Shown piece by piece: positions 52,882-60,899 of a stretch of DNA of 64,000 nt. Where the stretch lies: positions 1 to 64,000 of the forward strand of contig JAKSDI010000025.1 of NCBI GenBank assembly GCA_022360175.1, given 5' to 3'. Below the pieces are notes generated by a model. The model worked only from the letters and a program-made list of their open reading frames with translations. It had not been told where the DNA came from and did not search any database. Position numbers and translations under genes: made by a program. The DNA comes from Chitinophagales bacterium (GTDB lineage Bacteria > Bacteroidota > Bacteroidia > Chitinophagales > Saprospiraceae). Within the stretch, counting starts at the first letter, position 1, and each line of letters begins with the position of its first letter.

Positions 52882-55317
52882 ATGAATAGATTGTTTACTT
52901 ACCTATTATTTCTATTGTTGGTTTTTCCAATGTTTACAAATGCACAACCTGTTAAAAAGAGAATAGGGTGCCATCATGTGAAAAGCCAGATACCAATGCG
53001 TTCACTGACAGCTGCTGAAAAAGAACATATGCAAATGTCAGCAGAACGAAGTGATAGTATTGATTTATTAAATTATATCATTGATTTAGAAATTATAGAT
53101 TTCACTAATCGCCATATTAATGGCACTTGCACTATTGAATTTGAGTTGATAGAGCCGTCTACTGCTGCAATGGTGTTAGACCTTTTACAATTAAGCATTG
53201 ACTCTATTCAGATAAATGGGACTACCGTTTCTTATGAATACGATGGAGATTTGATTACTATCCCTTTCACTGAGCAGCTTGATCCTGAAGCTACTCATAC
53301 CGTAAGCGTATCCTATCAGGGTACTCCTACCGTAGCTGCTTCAGGTTTTGGAGGACTTGCTTTTGCTGGAGGGATTGCCTACAATTTGGGGATTGGCTTA
53401 GGCGAAAATCCTTATAATTATGGGCGGAGCTGGTTTCCGTGCTTCGATAATTTTGTAGAACGAGCGACATTTGATTTAAATATTGAAACAGCTGATGGAC
53501 GCCGTGCTTATTGCAGTGGCCATTTTGTTGAAGAAGTAGAATTGCCAGATGGACATGTTCGTCGTTCTTATCGCATTGATCTTCCACTGACTACTTATTT
53601 AGTAGGGGTCGCAGTATCTAATTATACTGTGCTGGAGTCTTCCCACACGGGACAATACGATACTTATCCTATTGAATTGATTGCTCATTCTGGTGATATG
53701 GGAGATGTAGATGATTCTTTCCAGTATCTACCTGAAGCGATCGATTGTGCTGAACATTGGTATGGGCCTTATGTATGGGGAAGAGTTGGTTTTGTAATGA
53801 CACCAGTAGGTGCAATGGAACACTCCAATAATATAGCTTATCCATTATCTGTGGCATTATCAGGGCCTACTGAAAATATGAACGGACTGATGGCTCATGA
53901 ATTGACACATCATTGGTGGGGAAATGTTACTACCTTATCTTCTCCTGCAAATATGTGGATAAAGGAAGGGAATGCAGAATATGGCTCTCATCTATTCACA
54001 GAATATACCTTCGGTAAGGAGGCTTTTATTCAGCAGGTTAAAGCCAATCACCTGGATGTATTATCAACTGCTCATATAGATGATGATGGTTTTCATCCTT
54101 TATCAGGTATCCCTTATGAGCATACTTATGGTACTCATACTTATAATAAGGGCGCATCTATGGTTCATAATATGCGTACTTATATGGGAGATAGCCTGTT
54201 TTCGTTGGCGCAAACAGCCGTCTTACAAGATTTTGCTTTTTCTGCAGTTGATGCTGAACAGTACCGCGATCATTTAAGCTTGATCAGCGGACTAGATATG
54301 GGGCCATATTTTGATGCCTGGATATTTGGCACAGGTTATTCCAATTTTGAGATCGAAACAATTGATGCAGTACCACAAGGTGATGGTTTTGAAGTTGATC
54401 TGACTGTGCAACAAAAATTGAGAGCAGCAGATAATTTGCATAATGAGGTGCCTGTTTTTGTCACTTTCTTTTCTGAAAATTGGGAAGAACATACTACCAA
54501 AATGACTGCTTCAGGTGAGTTTAGCAGCGCTAGCCTGGAAGTGCCGTTTGAACCAGCAATAACAGTGCTTAATCACAATCAGGAACTAAACCTTGGCCGT
54601 ACTAATCGGCTATACAGAATTACAGAAGAAGGGGCACTGAATATAGGTGGTACAGGGCTCTTTTCTCTAACGGTTCAAGAATTACCAGATTCTGCACTAT
54701 TGAATATCGTTCATCATTGGACCGCAGCAGATCCTTATTCCGTTCCGGATGAAATAGAGGTTTCCAATACTCACTTTTGGACGGTAAGAGGGGTGGTGCC
54801 AGAAGGCTTTTCTGTGGATGGCGTGGTGAGGTTTAATGGTGGCGAGAGCCAGTTAGATCATGAATTGGTGCAAAATGGAATAGAAAACATTCACATGCTT
54901 TATCGCCCGGATAGTGAAAGTGAATGGGAGTTGTATCCTGATGCATCAATTACACCTCTAGGAAACGGAGGTTTGGTACGTTTAGAGCCATTTATACCAG
55001 GTGATTATACCCTGGCAAATGTGTATATAAATGTTAATACAGAGGATGTATCAGCTATTGGAGCCATTAAACTTTCTCCAAACCCTGCAGATCAACTCGT
55101 ACAACTGGAGGTAATTGCTTCAGATGCTGATCTTTCAGAAAATTATCAAATCACACTTTTCAATAGCCAGGGGCAATTGTTAAAGCAGTTGAGTTATCCT
55201 GCCAATAAGCATTTGAAAGTAGATTTGGCAACTACAGATTTACCAAATGGCACTTATATTATTGATGTGTATAATGGTGTTGCTCATAAGGCTGTAGAAA
55301 TGTTTGTACAACATTAG
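52882..55317 (+). CDS. M1 family aminopeptidase with T9SS sorting domain
   Basis: I use the ATG at 52882; the frame's TTG is two codons earlier. The 811-residue protein has a signal peptide, the M1 exopeptidase-type motif GAMEHSN (usual form GAMEN) and the zinc site HELTH (His339, His343) with Glu362 in WIKEGNAEY. It then has a beta-rich C-terminal half and a C-terminal T9SS sorting domain (about 735-811, IKLSPNPADQLVQL to VEMFVQH). It should be exported to the surface or medium and remove N-terminal residues from peptides. Confidence 0.93.
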   Translation: MNRLFTYLLFLLLVFPMFTNAQPVKKRIGCHHVKSQIPMRSLTAAEKEHMQMSAERSDSIDLLNYIIDLEIIDFTNRHINGTCTIEFELIEPSTAAMVLDLLQLSIDSIQINGTTVSYEYDGDLITIPFTEQLDPEATHTVSVSYQGTPTVAASGFGGLAFAGGIAYNLGIGLGENPYNYGRSWFPCFDNFVERATFDLNIETADGRRAYCSGHFVEEVELPDGHVRRSYRIDLPLTTYLVGVAVSNYTVLESSHTGQYDTYPIELIAHSGDMGDVDDSFQYLPEAIDCAEHWYGPYVWGRVGFVMTPVGAMEHSNNIAYPLSVALSGPTENMNGLMAHELTHHWWGNVTTLSSPANMWIKEGNAEYGSHLFTEYTFGKEAFIQQVKANHLDVLSTAHIDDDGFHPLSGIPYEHTYGTHTYNKGASMVHNMRTYMGDSLFSLAQTAVLQDFAFSAVDAEQYRDHLSLISGLDMGPYFDAWIFGTGYSNFEIETIDAVPQGDGFEVDLTVQQKLRAADNLHNEVPVFVTFFSENWEEHTTKMTASGEFSSASLEVPFEPAITVLNHNQELNLGRTNRLYRITEEGALNIGGTGLFSLTVQELPDSALLNIVHHWTAADPYSVPDEIEVSNTHFWTVRGVVPEGFSVDGVVRFNGGESQLDHELVQNGIENIHMLYRPDSESEWELYPDASITPLGNGGLVRLEPFIPGDYTLANVYINVNTEDVSAIGAIKLSPNPADQLVQLEVIASDADLSENYQITLFNSQGQLLKQLSYPANKHLKVDLATTDLPNGTYIIDVYNGVAHKAVEMFVQH

Positions 55318-55500
55318 AAAATTGATAGTATGTAGCAATCCATCCTGTTTTTAAAATGTCATAATACATTAAGAAGTAAAAAAATCTTAATGGAGGGGTC
55401 ACCTTTTAGATGGGTGTTCTATTAATGGTTGAATATTGATGAAACATAGCATTTTGTTATAGCATCAAATTCAATTTTTATAACATCTAAAATCAATATT

Positions 55501-55836
55501 ATGACACATCTAAAAGATGCCGTTTTAGCACATTATGATGGAACAACTACAGGCAGTATTACTGTAAGAAATTCGGGAGGCTATGTCGCACGATTTTCAA
55601 TTAGTTACAAACTAAACGGCCATGAATTCACTAAGGACTCAGGTAACTTTACATTGGGAGTGAATAAGTCTATTATGATTCCTACAGGGGCTACGGATAT
55701 ATATCTTAAGGTTGAAGAGATGTGGGGATTTGGTTGGTCTACCATCTTTACTAAATCCTACCCTGGGCCTGTGACCAAATGTTTTAAGGTCTATGGAACA
55801 ACACTAAACCCTAAATGGGAAGAGATCGATTGTTAA
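55501..55836 (+). CDS. Stand-alone thiol-activated-cytolysin C-terminal-like domain protein
   Basis: The 111-residue protein appears to be a single beta-sandwich domain. It aligns by eye to domain 4 of cholesterol-dependent cytolysins: SGGYVARFSISYKLNGHEFT at the start, IMIPTGATDIYLKVEEMWGFGW in the place of the undecapeptide region, and KVYGTTLNPKWEE at the end. GTTL matches the Thr-Leu pair that recognises cholesterol in loop L1. The undecapeptide ECTGLAWEWWR is not conserved (EEMWGFGWSTIF). There is no signal peptide and no pore-forming part, so it is a binding-only module. The function is unknown. Confidence 0.7.
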   Translation: MTHLKDAVLAHYDGTTTGSITVRNSGGYVARFSISYKLNGHEFTKDSGNFTLGVNKSIMIPTGATDIYLKVEEMWGFGWSTIFTKSYPGPVTKCFKVYGTTLNPKWEEIDC

Positions 55837-55843
55837 TTAGTTT

Positions 55844-56006
55844 AGAACGTGTTTAAATTTCATCCTCTGGGCTCAAAATGTCCCTTTTTTGTTTATACTT
55901 CGTTGCTCAAATAAGCTTCGTAGCCCTGCTACGTTCTCATTTAAGCGCCTTGTCTAAACATAAAATGAACTATTTTGACCATCAAAACGATTTTTAAACA
56001 CGTTCT
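55844..56006. mobile_element. MITE-like element with 14-bp inverted ends
   Basis: AGAACGTGTTTAAA (55844-55857) and TTTAAACACGTTCT (55993-56006) are perfect inverted repeats bounding about 163 bp without an ORF. A small hairpin CGTAGCCCTGCTACG lies inside. If the ends are taken one base in, TTA flanks both sides (55842-55844 and 56006-56008), a possible 3-bp target duplication. No transposase is present. The ends do not match the element at 35980-36115. Confidence 0.55.
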
Positions 56007-56121
56007 TAGACTACTTCCGGAGTTTGACACTGATTGAATAATGTAAACAAATAGAAGCTACTGTATAAATTCATCTTGGAGTAACTTCTTCCTTACATAC
56101 TTCTTTCTAATGTGTATATTG

Positions 56122-56168
56122 ATGCGTTGCTACTTTAGAATACCTAAAGTAGCAACGCATTTTTTTTA
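56122..56168 (+). terminator. Strong intrinsic terminator before the ArgD-like gene
   Basis: ATGCGTTGCTACTTTAG and its exact complement form a 17-bp stem around the loop AATAC and are followed by seven T residues. It is placed 285 bp after the cytolysin-like gene and 20 bp before the next start codon, which leaves very little room for a promoter. An attenuator for the ArgD-like gene is an alternative. Confidence 0.85.
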
Positions 56169-56187
56169 ATTGAAGCACTGTCTTAAT

Positions 56188-57390
56188 ATGAATGACAATA
56201 CCAATCAAGCACTGTATTCTATTGATAAAGCGAATTACCTACCTACTTTCAATCGTATTCCTCTGGCTTTTAGTAGGGGAGAAGGTGCTCGACTGTGGGA
56301 TGTAGAGGGCAAGGAATATATTGATGCGCTAGCTGGTATCGCTGTTTGTAATTTAGGGCATTGTCATCCCAGGGTTGTAAAAGCTGTTCAGGAACAGGCA
56401 CAGCAACTGATGCATATTTCTAACTTTTTTGTAAGCAAACCTCAGGTAGTACTTGGCCAGAAATTGCTTGATATATCAGGATTAGATCGTGTATTTTTTT
56501 CTAATAGTGGTGCAGAATCAGTAGAAGGAGCAATGAAAATTGCTCGCAAATACGCATATACTAATGGGAGAGGAGGGGAGATCATTTCTATGATAGGTTC
56601 GTTTCACGGCAGAACACTGGCAACCATCGCTACAGGGAAAGAGCGAATGCAAAGAGGCTTCGGGCCTATGCCTTCTGGTTTTAAAAAAGTGGAATTCAAT
56701 AATATTGAAGCAATAAGAAATGCGATTTCTCAGAAAACAGCAGCTATTATATTGGAGCCTATACAAGGTGAAGGAGGCATCAGGCTTGCCAAACCATGTT
56801 ATCTACGAGCTCTTAGAGAACTATGTGATCGCGAGAATATCGTTTTAATATTTGATGAAATACAGTGTGGAATAGGGCGTACGGGTGAATTTTTTGCCAA
56901 AGACCACTATGAAGTACAACCGGATATAATGACACTTGCCAAAGGTTTAGGCAATGGATTACCTATAGGTGCTATTTTGAGTAATGAAAAAGTGAGCACT
57001 ACAATGGAGTATGGTGATCATGGCACAACCTTTGGGGGAAATCCTGTCGCTTGTGCAGCAGGAGTTGCCACATTTGAAGTTTTAAAAGAAGAAGAAGTCC
57101 TGCGCCAGGCAAGCCGTAAAGGATTTTGGTTAAAAGAAATGATAGAAGAAAAGCTGGGCAATCATCCTAAGCTTAAGCAAATTCGTGGTTTAGGGCTCAT
57201 GATTGGAGTTGAATTTGATTTTGAAACGAAGCCACTTGTTATTAGAATGATAGAGCATGGTGTAATCGCCAATGCTACTGCCACAAACGTTTTAAGATTA
57301 CTTCCTCCTTTACTTATTTCATTCGAAGAACTAGAGCAAGTAGTAGATGTAATGGTACAATCAATCGAAGAATTAGAAACCGAAAACTAG
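56188..57390 (+). CDS. argD: Acetylornithine aminotransferase-like class III aminotransferase
   Basis: The ATG at 56188 is preferred over a TTG six codons upstream, which lies in the terminator tail. The 400-residue PLP enzyme has the class III pattern: FSNSGAESVEGAMKIARKY, GSFHGRTLA, LIFDEIQCGIGRTG, the PLP-binding Lys252 (TLAKGLGNGLPIGA) and GDHGTTFGGNPVACAAG. The last two favour the acetylornithine/succinylornithine group. The gene stands outside any arginine operon, so it could act on another omega-amino substrate. Confidence 0.88.
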   Translation: MNDNTNQALYSIDKANYLPTFNRIPLAFSRGEGARLWDVEGKEYIDALAGIAVCNLGHCHPRVVKAVQEQAQQLMHISNFFVSKPQVVLGQKLLDISGLDRVFFSNSGAESVEGAMKIARKYAYTNGRGGEIISMIGSFHGRTLATIATGKERMQRGFGPMPSGFKKVEFNNIEAIRNAISQKTAAIILEPIQGEGGIRLAKPCYLRALRELCDRENIVLIFDEIQCGIGRTGEFFAKDHYEVQPDIMTLAKGLGNGLPIGAILSNEKVSTTMEYGDHGTTFGGNPVACAAGVATFEVLKEEEVLRQASRKGFWLKEMIEEKLGNHPKLKQIRGLGLMIGVEFDFETKPLVIRMIEHGVIANATATNVLRLLPPLLISFEELEQVVDVMVQSIEELETEN

Positions 57391-57409
57391 TCATTTTTCT
57401 CTTCTAAGA

Positions 57410-57440
57410 TTTCCAAAGCCCCGTAAAAGGCTTATATTTG
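57410..57440 (+). promoter_or_regulatory. Probable promoter for secDF
   Basis: TATATTTG at 57433-57440 matches TAnnTTTG and is preceded at 19 nt by TTTC (57410-57413). The leader to the secDF ATG would be about 108 nt, long enough for translational control. Confidence 0.45.
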
Positions 57441-57555
57441 CGAAGTTTTTCTCTATGTGAAAGCTGGAAAGTAGTGTATTTCAATTACTTATAAGCTTTG
57501 AGAGAAGAACAGATGCTCATTTTTTTTAACATTTTCTAAAAAGTTTGTTCGAGTT

Positions 57556-60500
57556 ATGCAAGGAAAAGGAGTAGTGAAGTTCTTCCTTGTGGTGATGACG
57601 ATCGTTACCCTCGTGCAATATTTCTTCATCCTGCCAACACAGAAAGTTGAAAAGGCAGCTGAGGAATACGCACGAATGACGACTCAGAATCTCCCGGAAG
57701 ATACTCAAGACGCCGCGTTTAAGAGAGCGCGCACGGAGTTTTTGGACTCCATGTCTTCAGAAGAGGTACTTAGAATACCTATGCTGAAGACCTACACTTA
57801 TCAAGAATTAAAATCACAACAATTAGCCCTGGGCTTAGACCTTAAAGGAGGTATGAGCGTAGTATTGCAGGTAGACCTGCGTGAGTTTATTAGGGCGTTG
57901 GCCAACGATAGTAAAGATCCAACTTTTTTAGAAGCGTTAGAAAGAGCATCACAAGCGCAAAAAAATGCACAGGACGATTTCGTAACCCTTTTTGCTAATG
58001 CATGGAGGGAAATAGCTGGTGACAAAAAACTGGCGCCTATCTTCGTACGTAACGAAGCACTACGTGATCAGATCAATTATGAAACTGGTGATGGAGAGGT
58101 GGTTCGTATTATCCGTGAAAAGGCAAACGAAACAGTAGACCTGACTTTCAAACTACTAAAGCAACGTATTGACAAATTGGGGGTAACCCAACCGAATGTA
58201 TCACTAGATGCTAGCCGTGACCTGATTGTAGTAGAATTACCTGGTATTGATAACCCAGAGCGTGCTCGCCAATTCCTACAGGCTGCTGCCAAGTTGGAAT
58301 TCTGGAATGTTTTCCGCATTTCAGATCAAGGAGTACAGCAAGCATTCCTGGCGGCTAATGATCGCCTGGCAAAGTCACTGGGAGGTAATGATACAGAGCG
58401 CACAATTGCTCGTGTTGATACAACTTTCGCAATAGATGCTGATGGTAATACTGACAGAACTCAGATTACTTCTCTAGATACTATATATAATGAGTCACTG
58501 ACCGATCAGGGGCCATTATTCGACGTATTTACTTTAAATGCTTCTGGAGCACAAGGTTTAGCCGTAATGGGGACCGCTAAGAAAAACCAGCGTCGTTATA
58601 TTGATACGCTACTTAGCCGCCCGGAGATCAAATCTTTGTTCCCTCGTGATATGATTCTACGCTGGTCAAGAGATCCTGTTAAGGATTTCGAAACAGGCGA
58701 ATCGACAGATGAATATGAATTATACGCGATCAAGTTGTCTCGTGATGGAAAACCTGCATTGACTGGTGAGCATGTAGTTGATGCAAGTGCCAATCCTGAT
58801 CCACAGACAAATGAAGTAGCAGTATCACTGAAAATGGATAATGCTGGTGCTAAAATCTGGGGTCAATTGACAACGGAAGCAGCTCAGGATAACAATCGCG
58901 AAATTGCTATTGTACTAGATGATGAGGTGGTATCTGCTCCTCGTGTGATCAATCCAATCCTAACAGGTGATTCTCAGATTACTGGTAGTTTCTCTATCCA
59001 GGAAGGTAAAGACCTTGCCAACATTCTACAGATTGGTAAGTTGCCTGCTGAGACACGTATTATCCAGGAGTCATTGGTTGGGCCTACATTAGGACAAGAT
59101 AATATCAATCGCTCTACTCGTGCATTGACTATTGGATTCCTAATCGTATTGGCATTCATGATCTTCTACTATGGTGGAGGTGGTATCGTATCTATCATTG
59201 CGCTGATTTTGAATATCTTCTTCATCTTCGGAGCACTGGCTTCTTATGGTACTGTACTAACCCTACCGGGTATTGCGGGTATCGTATTGACAATCGGTAT
59301 GGCGGTGGATGCCAACGTAATCATCTACGAGCGTATTCGTGAGGAATTACGCGAGGGTAAGTCCCTAAAAGTAGCGGTTACAGATGGTTTCCAAAATTCC
59401 TATTCTGCCATCATTGATGCCAACGTAACAACGATTCTTACTGCATTTGTACTAGCCTACTTCGGCCTTGGCCCTATCAAAGGTTTTGCAGTAGTATTGA
59501 TCATTGGTGTGTTATCATCTCTGTTTACAGCAGTACTAGTAGGGCGTCTGATCATCGACTGGTGGTTGAAGAAAGATCGCAATTTGACTTTCTCTACAGG
59601 CCCATCTGCTAATGCATTTGCAAACATGAAGGTTGATTGGTTAGGCAAGCGTAAGATGGCTTACATGATCTCTGGTGCTATTATCGTTGCTGGTTTGATT
59701 TCCTTTGCTACTCGTGGCTTTGAGCTGGGAGTGGATTTCAAAGGTGGTTATTCTTATAACGTAACCCTTGATGGTGTAGATGTTTCTGCAAATGACCTTA
59801 GAGAAGCACTGACTGTTTCTTTCGAAGGGAATACGCCGATCGTAAAGGCTGTAGATACAGAAAATACTTATAATGTAGTAACAGATTATCTCGTTGATGA
59901 TGAAGCTGAAGATGCTGCTGAACGAGTAATGACAAAACTACATGAGGGTGTTAATTCAGTAGCTGGTGGCAATATTGACTATGAGCAATTTAAAGCACCG
60001 GATGGTAAAGGTACTCACGTAAATAGCTCTAGCAAGATTGGTCCTACTATTGCCGATGATATTAAGACAAGTGCATACTATGCTACAGTCTTTGCTCTAT
60101 TGTTGATCTTCTTGTACATCTTCATCCGATTTAGCAAGTGGCAATACAGTATGGGTGCGGTAGCAGCCTTGTTCCACGATACAATGATTGTTTTATCTGT
60201 GTTCTCTATTTTCCACGGTATACTACCTTTTAACCTGGAAATAGACCAGAACTTCATTGCAGCAGTCCTGACAGTGATTGGTTACTCAATCAACGATACC
60301 GTGGTTGTATTTGACCGTATTCGCGAATTCCTAAATAACTATACTCGTAAGACGAAGGAGGAAGTAATCAATATGGCGGTAAACAGTACTGTGAGCCGTA
60401 CAGTGATTACCTCTTTGACTACTCTATTTGTGGTAGCTATCCTCTTCTTCTTCGGTGGTTCCAGCATCAGAGGCTTTGCTTTTGCATTGCTGATAGGTAT

Positions 60501-60630
60501 TATCGTGGGTACTTACTCATCAATCTTTGTGGCAACACCAATCATGTCTGACTTGACTGGTGAATTAAAAGCAAAGACAACTACTAAAGAAAAGAAAGGT
60601 TTTTCTAAAGCAGCTCAATCTGCTAAATAA
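57556..60630 (+). CDS. secDF: Protein translocase subunit SecDF (fused)
   Basis: The 1024-residue fusion joins SecD (about 1-700) and SecF (about 710-1010). SecD has an N-terminal helix, LGLDLKGGMSVVLQVDLREF, the P1 periplasmic domain with KQRIDKLGVTQPNVSLD, and a helix bundle with AVDANVIIYERIREELREGK. SecF has GVDFKGGYSYNVTLDGVDV and TVIGYSINDTVVVFDRIREF. SecDF uses the proton-motive force to pull proteins through SecYEG. Both halves keep the D-x-N-V-I/V-x-Y/F-D/E-RIRE motif. Fused SecDF is usual in Bacteroidota. A strong terminator follows. Confidence 0.96.
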   Translation: MQGKGVVKFFLVVMTIVTLVQYFFILPTQKVEKAAEEYARMTTQNLPEDTQDAAFKRARTEFLDSMSSEEVLRIPMLKTYTYQELKSQQLALGLDLKGGMSVVLQVDLREFIRALANDSKDPTFLEALERASQAQKNAQDDFVTLFANAWREIAGDKKLAPIFVRNEALRDQINYETGDGEVVRIIREKANETVDLTFKLLKQRIDKLGVTQPNVSLDASRDLIVVELPGIDNPERARQFLQAAAKLEFWNVFRISDQGVQQAFLAANDRLAKSLGGNDTERTIARVDTTFAIDADGNTDRTQITSLDTIYNESLTDQGPLFDVFTLNASGAQGLAVMGTAKKNQRRYIDTLLSRPEIKSLFPRDMILRWSRDPVKDFETGESTDEYELYAIKLSRDGKPALTGEHVVDASANPDPQTNEVAVSLKMDNAGAKIWGQLTTEAAQDNNREIAIVLDDEVVSAPRVINPILTGDSQITGSFSIQEGKDLANILQIGKLPAETRIIQESLVGPTLGQDNINRSTRALTIGFLIVLAFMIFYYGGGGIVSIIALILNIFFIFGALASYGTVLTLPGIAGIVLTIGMAVDANVIIYERIREELREGKSLKVAVTDGFQNSYSAIIDANVTTILTAFVLAYFGLGPIKGFAVVLIIGVLSSLFTAVLVGRLIIDWWLKKDRNLTFSTGPSANAFANMKVDWLGKRKMAYMISGAIIVAGLISFATRGFELGVDFKGGYSYNVTLDGVDVSANDLREALTVSFEGNTPIVKAVDTENTYNVVTDYLVDDEAEDAAERVMTKLHEGVNSVAGGNIDYEQFKAPDGKGTHVNSSSKIGPTIADDIKTSAYYATVFALLLIFLYIFIRFSKWQYSMGAVAALFHDTMIVLSVFSIFHGILPFNLEIDQNFIAAVLTVIGYSINDTVVVFDRIREFLNNYTRKTKEEVINMAVNSTVSRTVITSLTTLFVVAILFFFGGSSIRGFAFALLIGIIVGTYSSIFVATPIMSDLTGELKAKTTTKEKKGFSKAAQSAK

Positions 60631-60659
60631 GAACCTGAGAATATATTAAATTTCATAGG

Positions 60660-60694
60660 CAGCCAGCCCGACATGTCGGGCTGGCTGTTTTTTT
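60660..60694 (+). terminator. Intrinsic terminator after secDF
   Basis: CAGCCAGCCCGACA and its exact complement TGTCGGGCTGGCTG abut and are followed by seven T residues. The GC-rich 14-bp palindromic stem is the strongest terminator in the window. Confidence 0.95.
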
Positions 60695-60806
60695 GTGCTC
60701 CTACTAAGCAAGAATTCATACTACTTCAGTAAACAAATGTCCGCGTTTAGCTAGTTTTTAAGTGGCTTGTTTGGCATTTGTCTAGGGACACCTTATATTT
60801 TTTGTT

Positions 60807-60814
60807 TATCTTTG
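60807..60814 (+). promoter_or_regulatory. Candidate -7 element upstream of the giant adhesin gene
   Basis: TATCTTTG matches TAnnTTTG exactly, 86 bp before the start codon. The nearest TTTG (60777-60780) is 26 nt upstream, longer than the usual 19-21, so only the -7 part is convincing. Confidence 0.4.
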
Positions 60815-60899
60815 AAATCGTAAAAAGCTTAGTTTTTGGAATTGGATATAAGTGCTTCTTTGGTAGAGATAAATTAACACACAATACACAACCCCTGTT

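Larger units (their letters stand above)
55837..56187. other. Intergenic region with a MITE-like element and a strong terminator
   Basis: No gene is visible. The left half is the inverted-repeat element at 55844-56006 and the right end is the terminator at 56122-56168. The 115 bp between them show nothing. The ArgD-like start codon follows the terminator's T-run by 20 bp, so the promoter for that gene is not evident and must lie upstream of or within this structure. Confidence 0.7.
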
